This document shows positions 44,179-49,978 of a stretch of DNA of 64,000 nt, one piece after another (the first letter of the stretch is position 1; every line of letters starts with the position of its first letter). Under the pieces are notes generated by a model that was given only the letters and a program-made list of their open reading frames with translations, made no database searches and had not been told where the DNA came from. Source of the DNA: an uncultured bacterium. Lineage in GTDB: Bacteria; Actinomycetota; Coriobacteriia; Coriobacteriales; Atopobiaceae. The position numbers and the translations under genes were made by a program. The stretch lies in the NCBI GenBank assembly GCA_905215465.1, contig CAJMPT010000002.1, forward strand, positions 1-64,000, in the 5' to 3' direction.

Positions 44179-44868
44179 TCACGACCTCGCGATTTCAGCA
44201 AGCGGCTTACTCTTCATCTGGCCGCATACGCCTTCGAGTGCAATAAGACGCTCCCAGTAAACGGGCAAGTGCTCGTGTATCGCCTTCAGCTCGCGCATGT
44301 TCTTATTGCGGCATAGCCAGCAAGAAGCCCTATCGAGAACGTCATATAGACGCACCCCATGATCGAGCCATTCGTTACCGCGCTGGTAGCAGAGCGCAAG
44401 GCAATCTGCTTCCGTCATGCCGAAATCAACAAGCGGAAGGCGCTTGAAGTCCTGCCTTTCCCGAACAATGCGCTTCGTCTCATCTGCCGCTATTCCAACG
44501 TAGACAATCGCGTTTCGAGCGGTCGCGTATGCGTCTAAGGCACTCGTCTTCTCGGTGGTACCCCATCTGCAAGCCCCGCCGCACCAGCCGTAACCCGTTT
44601 TGTGAACCTCTCCGGTTTTACGGCTCTTTACTGGCCGACAAAGCATGCTCCACCACATCGGGTTCTTTGGCCTAAGCTCCGTGTATTTGATTCCGTTTCG
44701 CGCAAGGACGGGAAGCATCTTGTTTCGCTCGTCATAGATCGCATCAAACTCCATGCCTGTATCGAAGAACAGCACTTCGTTAAGCGGCATGTTGCTATCA
44801 ATGAGCTTCCAGAGCATAGCGGTACTGTCCTTGCCCCACGACACGGAAGCAATCGAGTAGCCGCCCAT
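44179..44868 (-). CDS. PAPS reductase family protein (PP-loop ATPase-like)
   Basis: 229 residues from ATG 44868. The PP-loop SVSWGKDSTAMLWKL lies at the N-terminus, followed by FFDTGMEFDAIYDERNKM, cysteine pairs in CGGACRWGTTEK and CWLCRNK, and VYVGIAADETKRI. Phage members of this family are distinct from sulfate-assimilation enzymes; they have been linked to sulfur or base modification of DNA/RNA, without proof here. It ends one base before the integrase start. Confidence 0.82.
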   Translation of the reverse strand: MGGYSIASVSWGKDSTAMLWKLIDSNMPLNEVLFFDTGMEFDAIYDERNKMLPVLARNGIKYTELRPKNPMWWSMLCRPVKSRKTGEVHKTGYGWCGGACRWGTTEKTSALDAYATARNAIVYVGIAADETKRIVRERQDFKRLPLVDFGMTEADCLALCYQRGNEWLDHGVRLYDVLDRASCWLCRNKNMRELKAIHEHLPVYWERLIALEGVCGQMKSKPLAEIARS

Positions 44869-44869
44869 G

Positions 44870-45064
44870 CTAATTACCGGCCTTCTTGAAGGCTCGAAGC
44901 ACGCAGACCGTCGCAAAGACGATGAAGAGAGCGTAGGCGAGAAGCCCGAACCCAGCGCCGAAGAAAACTCCAACGGCGATGCTAGCCACGATAGACAGGA
45001 CGGAGAACAGCACGACTGCCAAACAACCGTAAACGCCACGCTCGGTGATCTTGTCATCGTTCAT
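44870..45064 (-). CDS. Small membrane protein
   Basis: 64 residues with two membrane segments (VYGCLAVVLFSVLSIVASIAVGV and GLLAYALFIVFATVCVL), a short charged N-terminus and a basic end. No family recognised. It lies between the Acb2-like and the PAPS-reductase-like genes, overlapping the former by one base. Confidence 0.72.
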   Translation of the reverse strand: MNDDKITERGVYGCLAVVLFSVLSIVASIAVGVFFGAGFGLLAYALFIVFATVCVLRAFKKAGN

Positions 45065-45291
45065 TACTGCTCACCGCCTTCAATCTCGTTGCGAGAGATG
45101 GCGGCGTTAGCCCACATGATGCACTCTTCGAGCTTCGTAAAAGCAAGCGACTTCTCGCGGCTTTCCGGGCATTCGCCCTGAATGGTCACGGCAAGCCCTC
45201 GCGCGGTGCTGCGCAAAAGCTCGAATCTCGCGGGCTGGTCGCCATGTGGGGCGTGGTAGGTGAAATTGCGCGTAATGGTCTTCGTATCCAC
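45064..45291 (-). CDS. Acb2/Tad1-like anti-defence cyclic nucleotide sponge
   Basis: 75 residues, GTG start with a near-perfect AGGAGGTAA site. The sequence NFTYHAPHGDQPARFELLR followed by helical CPESREKSLAFTKLEECIMW and ANAAISRN matches the conserved Acb2/Tad1 hairpin domain (SREksLAxTkLEEaxMWANAaIaRN). Characterised members bind cyclic di- and trinucleotides or gcADPR signals and block CBASS or Thoeris immunity. No ligand can be assigned from sequence. It sits in a run of small early genes, as anti-defence genes often do. Confidence 0.84.
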   Translation of the reverse strand: MDTKTITRNFTYHAPHGDQPARFELLRSTARGLAVTIQGECPESREKSLAFTKLEECIMWANAAISRNEIEGGEQ

Positions 45292-45301
45292 TTGTTACCT
45301 C

Positions 45302-45448
45302 CTAAAACGAAACCGATATGAGCGCTAGGAACACAAGAAACAGGGCGATTGCCAGAAGCGATTGATAAGCCCAGTAGCAGACGCACCAGAAGGCGGCTAT
45401 AGTCGCTACGGTGGCAATCGCGCAAAGAACTATCTGGTAACGCTTCAC
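45302..45448 (-). CDS. Tiny membrane protein (48 aa)
   Basis: 48 residues starting with GTG that overlaps the stop of the DUF3310-like gene (GTGA). Almost wholly hydrophobic: two membrane segments, IVLCAIATVATIAAFWCVC and SLLAIALFLVFLALI. Its stop is followed at once by the AGGAGGTAA of the Acb2-like gene, so they are probably co-translated. Function unknown. Confidence 0.65.
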   Translation of the reverse strand: MKRYQIVLCAIATVATIAAFWCVCYWAYQSLLAIALFLVFLALISVSF

Positions 45449-45726
45449 TTCTTGCCTTCAATCTCGGCAATCAGGTAGTCAAGGCACTGCTTGCACTTCT
45501 GCAAGTCCTGAACACCGCCCTTGCGCCGCCAGCGCCAGATGTACTTGAAGGCTTCCGCCCACCAGTGGGCGGCGATGGGCGGCAAGGCGTACTGGTCGCC
45601 GCTCATCATTGAGCGCATAGCGTCCATGCACTCAATCTGACCGTCGCCCGCGTAATGGTCGGGATGCTCGACGGCGTTTCCCTGCGAAAGCTCCGCAAGG
45701 CTCTTGGCGTTTTTCGTCTCAATCAT
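45445..45726 (-). CDS. DUF3310-like phage protein
   Basis: 93 residues from ATG 45726 (MIETKNAKSLAELS), overlapping the upstream stop by 4 bases. The core VEHPDHYAGDGQIECMDAMRSM and AFKYIWRWRRKGGVQDLQKCKQCLDYLI is the DUF3310 (SaV-like) pattern, common in phage early regions and sometimes fused to nucleotide-kinase-like genes. Biochemical role unknown. Confidence 0.85.
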   Translation of the reverse strand: MIETKNAKSLAELSQGNAVEHPDHYAGDGQIECMDAMRSMMSGDQYALPPIAAHWWAEAFKYIWRWRRKGGVQDLQKCKQCLDYLIAEIEGKK

Positions 45727-46115
45727 CGGTAGACAACTCCAATCATCCATTCGCAAACCCACCTGTAGAACGCCCGTAGAAATGGCTGAACGTTCGTGTC
45801 ATCAGCCCAACCGGCAATGCCAATGAACCCGTCTTCGTTGAACGAGATTGCTTCGCGCCCTTGGAAGTAGAAGCCGCTCACGCGCAGGAAGGCGCTCTTG
45901 ATGCCCACGCCGTCTTCGGCGAGGTTGATTTGCGGCTGGTACTTCTTGCGGTACGCCGGGCGCATTTCCATGTGGTGCCCGTCGCGCTCGTGCCGCGCGT
46001 ACTCGATTGCAAGGAATCCTTCGAGCGCTCGAATGTCGTTCCAAGCAATCAGCTCGTATGAGAGCTTGCTTGCGAACAGCTCACGCGCAGCGTCTCGTGT
46101 TGTCGGTGCCATCAT
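45723..46115 (-). CDS. Hypothetical phage protein
   Basis: 130 residues from ATG 46115 (MMAPTTRDAARELFASKLSYELI) after GGGGGTGAAAGC. Contains LEGFLAIEYARHERDGHHMEMRPAYRKKY and an aromatic-rich end. No known domain. Overlaps of 4 bases at both ends place it in the early operon. Confidence 0.72.
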   Translation of the reverse strand: MMAPTTRDAARELFASKLSYELIAWNDIRALEGFLAIEYARHERDGHHMEMRPAYRKKYQPQINLAEDGVGIKSAFLRVSGFYFQGREAISFNEDGFIGIAGWADDTNVQPFLRAFYRWVCEWMIGVVYR

Positions 46116-46411
46116 GCTTTCACCCCCAATTCGCCTGATTGTGGAAAACTCTGTTGAAAAGCTGTGTAAAACCGCTCTGCTGTCGCACGAATGAGCCGCA
46201 CAAAACAAGGCCGCAAAGAGAAGAAGCAAGAGAAGAAACCTTGCTTGATAGGTTGACCAACAAGCACGTTCGGCGGGTTTTGGTTTTGGTTCAAGGAACC
46301 AAAACCCGCCTTATCTTGTTTTGTTTTGTTTTGTTTTATGGTTAGGCGACCATTTGCGAGTGGGTTTAGCCAACCTAAAACCATCGGTTTTGCATTGGGT
46401 TTACAAGTCAT
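46112..46411 (-). CDS. Possible CDS after the replication organizer (99 aa)
   Basis: An ORF beginning MTCKPNAKPMVLGWLNPLANG with a strong AGGAGGTG before the ATG and a stop that overlaps the next start (ATGA), both arguing for a real gene. Its Asn/Gln/Lys-rich first half resembles linkers of DUF4373 replication proteins, so it may be a split-off C-terminal part of the upstream gene. The rest is Phe/Cys-rich and unconvincing. A 14-bp perfect hairpin lies inside it. Confidence 0.45.
   Translation of the reverse strand: MTCKPNAKPMVLGWLNPLANGRLTIKQNKTKQDKAGFGSLNQNQNPPNVLVGQPIKQGFFSCFFSLRPCFVRLIRATAERFYTAFQQSFPQSGELGVKA
46272..46340. other. Perfect hairpin plus TTTTG repeats: candidate replication origin or plus-strand terminator
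   Basis: GGCGGGTTTTGGTT (46272-46285) pairs exactly with AACCAAAACCCGCC (46297-46310). It is followed by about four TTTTG repeats. Read rightward it resembles an intrinsic terminator. Its place beside the replication organizer also fits a phage origin with an AT-rich unwinding tract. Neither is proven. Confidence 0.5.
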
Positions 46412-46415
46412 GTCT

Positions 46416-46871
46416 TTACACCTCCTGACCTGCTAAATCGTTGTTCTTTGCGTTCTTGCGGGGTCTTCCGCCCTTGCGCCCGTTTGCGCGTTGGCGACCG
46501 AAATAAAGCGCGTTTTTGAGCATCCGAAAGTTCGTCAAGAAGCCGTCAGGATCGCGTTCGAGAAGCCCGATATCCAACAGCTCAGAGACGAAGGATTTGC
46601 AATCCTCAATCGCCATGAACTCATCGAACGCGCCGGATTGCCCGAAGCCGAGAACGCCCGCGAGAATAAGCGCGTCTTCCTCCGTCTCGAATGCGATGCG
46701 GTGCCCTTTGGTCGCCGCCAGATACTCGCAGAGCCGCCACCAGCGCCCGTATCCGTCATATCCCCGGCGATGTATGAGCCTTTGGCACTTAACGTCCTGA
46801 GAAGCGTTTGAATCGTGCGAGAAGAAGGCCATAGGCTCTTGCGCGGCGGTCGTTTCCTCCCTTGTAGGCAC
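46416..46871 (-). CDS. Phage replication organizer (DUF4373, Lin1244/Lin1753-like N-terminus)
   Basis: 151 residues from GTG 46871, preceded by GGGGGTGA; an ATG at 46832 is the alternative. The segment FFSHDSNASQDVKCQRLIHRRGYDGYGRWWRLCEYLA is the family signature, followed by AILAGVLGF-like and FVSELLDIGLLERDPDGFLTN, a winged-helix-like fold. It ends in a basic GRKGGRPRKNAKNND. Such proteins start phage DNA replication together with a host helicase loader. It appears shorter than usual. Confidence 0.83.
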   Translation of the reverse strand: MPTREETTAAQEPMAFFSHDSNASQDVKCQRLIHRRGYDGYGRWWRLCEYLAATKGHRIAFETEEDALILAGVLGFGQSGAFDEFMAIEDCKSFVSELLDIGLLERDPDGFLTNFRMLKNALYFGRQRANGRKGGRPRKNAKNNDLAGQEV

Positions 46872-46882
46872 GTTGTCACCCC

Positions 46883-47110
46883 CTAACCGTCTTCCTCGTC
46901 GCCGAACTCGCACGCCTTGCCGCGTTGGTGCCATCCGCTCCATACGCAGCGCCCTACCTCCCGGCAGTTCGTCCAAATGTCGCGCCCGCGAAACGTGCAG
47001 CAGGTCTTGCCCTTCCAGCGCAGCGTTTCGAACTTGCATGCTTCGGGGTCTGGCATCGGCGGTTCGCCGAAATCGAGCGGCAACGCTTCCTGCGCGCTAT
47101 TCCGTCTCAT
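46883..47110 (-). CDS. Cysteine-rich hypothetical protein
   Basis: 75 residues from ATG 47110 (MRRNSAQEALPLDFGEPPMPD), overlapping the upstream gene by 14 bases. Several cysteines in KTCCTFRGRDIWTNCREVGRCVW and a final CEFGDEEDG could bind zinc. The Pro/Asp-rich start looks disordered. No family recognised. Confidence 0.68.
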   Translation of the reverse strand: MRRNSAQEALPLDFGEPPMPDPEACKFETLRWKGKTCCTFRGRDIWTNCREVGRCVWSGWHQRGKACEFGDEEDG

Positions 47111-47375
47111 CGCTCGAAATGTCGTAGGCGATAGAGCTGCCAACGTAGGTGAGCAGCTTTTGCATGTTCTTAACGGCGCTAGGCTCAGGCTTCGCGTCCT
47201 CTTCAAGCAGCGTGTCAACCCATGCGAGGGTGCCGCGAATGATCGCGAGCGTTGAGGGCATGTCGATATCGAGCGCTTCGCCGGTCTTCTGGTTAAGGAG
47301 CGTCATGCTCCCGTTCAGCGCGAACGTCGATGCGCCGACCTTGGCGATGGTGCCGGTGATTTCCTTACGCTTCAT
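47097..47375 (-). CDS. Hypothetical phage protein
   Basis: 92 residues: MKRKEITGTIAKVGASTFALNGSMTLLNQKTGEALDI, beta-rich then helical (MPSTLAIIRGTLAWVDTLLEEDAKPE). No recognised domain. Overlaps its neighbours on both sides in the early operon. Confidence 0.75.
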   Translation of the reverse strand: MKRKEITGTIAKVGASTFALNGSMTLLNQKTGEALDIDMPSTLAIIRGTLAWVDTLLEEDAKPEPSAVKNMQKLLTYVGSSIAYDISSDETE

Positions 47376-47766
47376 CTTTCTTCTCCTTGTCGAACATGGA
47401 CGTTCTAAGCTCGATGCGCATTTCCGGGTGCCGCTCTAGCAGCCATCGAGCGAGCAAAGAACTGTCGCTGTTGTTGATTCCGTAGGTGTGTTCGTTGCCC
47501 TGATCGTCAACGAAGGGAACGCCAACGAGCTTCACGGTGCCTTCGTAGCGCTGCTTCTCGATGAGATACTTAGTTGAGACGCGAAGCCCGCGAGCGTCGA
47601 TTGCAAGCGCCGTAAGCTCGATCTCGCGCAGCGCCTTCGGGTTCTTCTCGCACCACTCCTTGAACAGGTAGCGCCTGTCGGCGACCTTTAGCGGCATCGA
47701 GTAGACGCGCCGGCGCTCATCGCGCATGACGGCTTCGAGCGGTCGCGTGTAGTTATCGGTGTCCAT
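47365..47766 (-). CDS. Hypothetical phage protein
   Basis: 133 residues starting MDTDNYTRPLEAVMRDERRRV. Mixed helix and strand with EIELTALAIDARGLRVSTKYLIEKQRYEG and a HTYGINNSDSSLLARWLLERHPEM helix. Could be a small DNA-associated protein, but no family is recognised. Part of the early operon. Confidence 0.75.
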   Translation of the reverse strand: MDTDNYTRPLEAVMRDERRRVYSMPLKVADRRYLFKEWCEKNPKALREIELTALAIDARGLRVSTKYLIEKQRYEGTVKLVGVPFVDDQGNEHTYGINNSDSSLLARWLLERHPEMRIELRTSMFDKEKKDEA

Positions 47767-47959
47767 GCGGGCACCTCGCTTCGCGGCTCATGACGCGTCG
47801 CAATGCTGCTTCCGCTTCCGCCCTGCTCGCCGACGGTGCTACGGGTAGCATCTGGCGGCGGTAGACCCTGCCGATGCCCCGGTTTTCGGGCGTGCTCGCG
47901 TCTTCTTCTATGCGCGCCATCCAGAAGCCCGCGTTGTCGCGGTAGACTTCGGCCTTCAT
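47753..47959 (-). CDS. Small hypothetical phage protein
   Basis: 68 residues from ATG 47959 (MKAEVYRDNAGFWMARIEED), overlapping the upstream stop by 4 bases (ATGA). Beta-rich start and basic helix APSASRAEAEAALRRVMSRE; resembles the size and layout of small phage/host toxin-antitoxin or HicB-like single-domain proteins, but the match is too weak to name. Confidence 0.65.
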   Translation of the reverse strand: MKAEVYRDNAGFWMARIEEDASTPENRGIGRVYRRQMLPVAPSASRAEAEAALRRVMSREARCPHGHR

Positions 47960-48342
47960 GACCAAATCACGCGCCATAAGACGCGACCAACCACGATGTA
48001 AAGCGGGATGAGAAGCCACCAGCCCACGAGATCGCACAACCACCCCAGAAGGGCGGCAGCGGCCATAGGAAGGATGCCGGATAGCGTCAGAGCAGCGATT
48101 GCATACAATCCCCAGCGCTGGTAGCGCGGCATGCGCGCTATACTGTCTTCTGTCAATTGCGGCCTGCAATTTGACGCGCCCGTTCGAAGTTGCCGCTTCG
48201 GGCGGGCATCTTTCTTCGCAGCCATTCGCGCGTTTTCGCAACGGCGCATCTGCACCACTGGCGCTGCGCAGCGCTTAGGCCGCACGGTTCGGGCATTCGT
48301 AATACCACCTCCAAAACCAACGGTTTTCTTATCGGTTTTCAC
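47956..48342 (-). CDS. Hypothetical protein with two membrane segments
   Basis: 128 residues, GTG 48342 with GGAGGT eight bases ahead. A basic, Arg/Lys-rich N-terminal ~75 residues precede two membrane segments (YAIAALTLSGILPMAAAALLGWL, LVGWWLLIPLYIVVGRVL). No known family. First gene after the Cro-like repressor, a common place for superinfection-exclusion or accessory genes. Confidence 0.65.
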   Translation of the reverse strand: MKTDKKTVGFGGGITNARTVRPKRCAAPVVQMRRCENARMAAKKDARPKRQLRTGASNCRPQLTEDSIARMPRYQRWGLYAIAALTLSGILPMAAAALLGWLCDLVGWWLLIPLYIVVGRVLWRVIWS

Positions 48343-48359
48343 GTTTCGAAACCTCCGCT

Positions 48360-48566
48360 TTAGTTGCTCGAAAGAGCGACGATGCCCAAAAGCTCATCGG
48401 CGGTACACTCATAAAGCTTGCAAAGCTCTATGAGCATGGGCGCTGTCGGCGAAGTCTTGCCCGTCTCCCAATTGCTAAGCGTCGTGATGGAAACGCCAAG
48501 AAGGGTTGCGGCCTTCTGAGCCGTAAGACCTTTCCGCTCGCGCGCTGCCTTATAGTTCTCGCTCAT
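48360..48566 (-). CDS. Cro-like XRE family repressor
   Basis: 68 residues with a complete HTH: MSENYKAARERKGLTAQKAATLLGVSITTLSNWETGKTSPT. TTGGAGGTGAAC precedes the ATG. It starts the leftward early operon and is divergent from the CI-like gene, so it fits the Cro position. Confidence 0.9.
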   Translation of the reverse strand: MSENYKAARERKGLTAQKAATLLGVSITTLSNWETGKTSPTAPMLIELCKLYECTADELLGIVALSSN

Positions 48567-48603
48567 TGTTCACCTCCAATCATCCGAAAGAGAGATGAAA
48601 TAA

Positions 48604-48649
48604 ACCATACGGCTTATTTCGGGGCAAGCAAAAGAGTAAGCCGTTTGGT
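48604..48649. promoter_or_regulatory. Lysis-lysogeny operators with early leftward promoter
   Basis: ACCATACGGCTTA (48604-48616) and TAAGCCGTTTGGT (48637-48649) are inverted repeats with one mismatch. On the minus strand TTGCTT (48626-48631) and TATGGT (48604-48609) lie 16 bases apart, so the operators cover the early promoter. A degenerate third copy may exist near 48680, beside TTGTATACAA. Confidence 0.65.
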
Positions 48650-48712
48650 CTAGCGTGTCAACAATAATTTGTATACAATTAGCCGAGACGGTTACGTTTG
48701 ATAGGGGTTGCT

Positions 48713-48961
48713 ATGGATAGCACCGAAACAAAGAAGCTCATTGGCGCTCGAATTGCCATCGCACGCAAGGCTAATGGCTTCAATCAAGATCAGCTTGCAG
48801 AAGCGGTCGGCGTTCATAAGCAGACGATTTCTAGATGGGAAAGCGGGAAGCGCGCGCCCAACGGCGAAGAAGTCAGGTTAATTGTCGAAACCCTGAATTG
48901 CTCTGCTGACTTCATCCTTGGCCTGACGGATACGCTAAAGATTGGTGGCGGAAATGACTAG
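48713..48961 (+). CDS. CI-like XRE family repressor
   Basis: 82 residues from ATG 48713. A single HTH domain (IGARIAIARKANGFNQDQLAEAVGVHKQTISRWESGKRAPN) with a short dimerisation tail and no peptidase domain. Divergent from the Cro-like gene across shared operators. Its stop overlaps the exonuclease start (ATGACTAG), so both are made from the lysogenic transcript. Confidence 0.88.
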   Translation: MDSTETKKLIGARIAIARKANGFNQDQLAEAVGVHKQTISRWESGKRAPNGEEVRLIVETLNCSADFILGLTDTLKIGGGND

Positions 48962-49886
48962 AAAAGAGAAGTTACAAGCGATTGACCCAAAGAAGGTAAT
49001 CGTTTTTGATACCGAGACAACCGGCTTGAACATCGGCGGTTCTCGCCGCGATGAAATACTGTCCCTTGCTGTCATGAATCTTGACGGTGACGTTCTGTTT
49101 TGCGACCTATTGAAGCCATCAGAACGCAAAAAGTGGCCTAAAGCAGAAAGCATAAACGGAATATCTCCGTCTATGGTGAAGGACAAGCAGACGATTATAG
49201 AAAGGCGTTCGGAAATTGAACCGATTTTCAAGAGCGCTAAGCTATACGTCGCATACAATGCCGATTTCGACCTAGGATTTCTTCGAGCTTCAGGCTTGGA
49301 TATACCAGATCGACAGACGTTTGACGTGATGAAGGAGTTTGCGAAGATACACGGGGCATGGGACGGCACGCATGATGAATGGTCATGGTGCAAGTTGGAA
49401 GATTGCGCGGCTTTCTACGGATATCGTGACTTCGGAGCGCATGACGCGTTGAACGACGTAAGAGCAACAGCGCATTGCTTCAATTCGATTCTCGATGATT
49501 TTCTTTTTGGTGAGCCGCGCCGCCGCCCGAAGCGCGTAAAGGATGAATTCGGCGATTCCTATTTCGAGTATGGCGACGAAGAGTTTAGAAGCATCGTTTG
49601 CAGCGGCTATGCTGCTTCATTGGCTGATGCTGGCAATGCAAACAACGCACCGTTAGTTAACGAAAACCAGCAGCAAACAGAACATGAGAAAGACAGTGCG
49701 AGCAATCAAACAACAAGCAATCATGCCGTGTCAGGTCGGCGGAACACGAATAAAGCGTTGGTGTTAATCGGCTCCGCTTGCGCATTAGTTGGGCTTGCAA
49801 TCGCTGTTTTAGGCGCTGCAATTGTCGGCGTTCCAATTGCGATATTGGGCGCATTGCTTGCCTTTGGGTCAAAGGGAAGGAAATAG
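48954..49886 (+). CDS. DnaQ-like 3'-5' exonuclease with C-terminal membrane segments
   Basis: 310 residues from ATG 48954. Residues 15-185 are a DEDDh exonuclease: IVFDTETTGLNIGG (first Asp-Glu), YNADFDLGFL (second Asp) and GAHDALNDVRATAHC (His and last Asp). After an acidic and Gln-rich linker, two membrane segments follow (LVLIGSACALVGLAIAVLGAA, VGVPIAILGALLAFG). It is transcribed with the CI-like repressor, so it is expected in lysogens. A membrane-tethered nuclease there may act in superinfection exclusion or immunity; this is inference. Confidence 0.87.
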   Translation: MTRKEKLQAIDPKKVIVFDTETTGLNIGGSRRDEILSLAVMNLDGDVLFCDLLKPSERKKWPKAESINGISPSMVKDKQTIIERRSEIEPIFKSAKLYVAYNADFDLGFLRASGLDIPDRQTFDVMKEFAKIHGAWDGTHDEWSWCKLEDCAAFYGYRDFGAHDALNDVRATAHCFNSILDDFLFGEPRRRPKRVKDEFGDSYFEYGDEEFRSIVCSGYAASLADAGNANNAPLVNENQQQTEHEKDSASNQTTSNHAVSGRRNTNKALVLIGSACALVGLAIAVLGAAIVGVPIAILGALLAFGSKGRK

Positions 49887-49889
49887 AAA

Positions 49890-49923
49890 ACCCTGCGCGG
49901 CTTCTTGGCGGTCGGCGCGCAGG
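49890..49923 (+). terminator. Hairpin between exonuclease and serine recombinase
   Basis: CCCTGCGCG and CGCGCAGGG form a GC-rich stem just after the exonuclease stop; the U-tract is missing, so termination is uncertain. Confidence 0.45.
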
Positions 49924-49978
49924 GCAAGTGCAAAGAACGAAGCGCAATAGCGCACTCGTTCTAAGGGGTGATTTTAGC

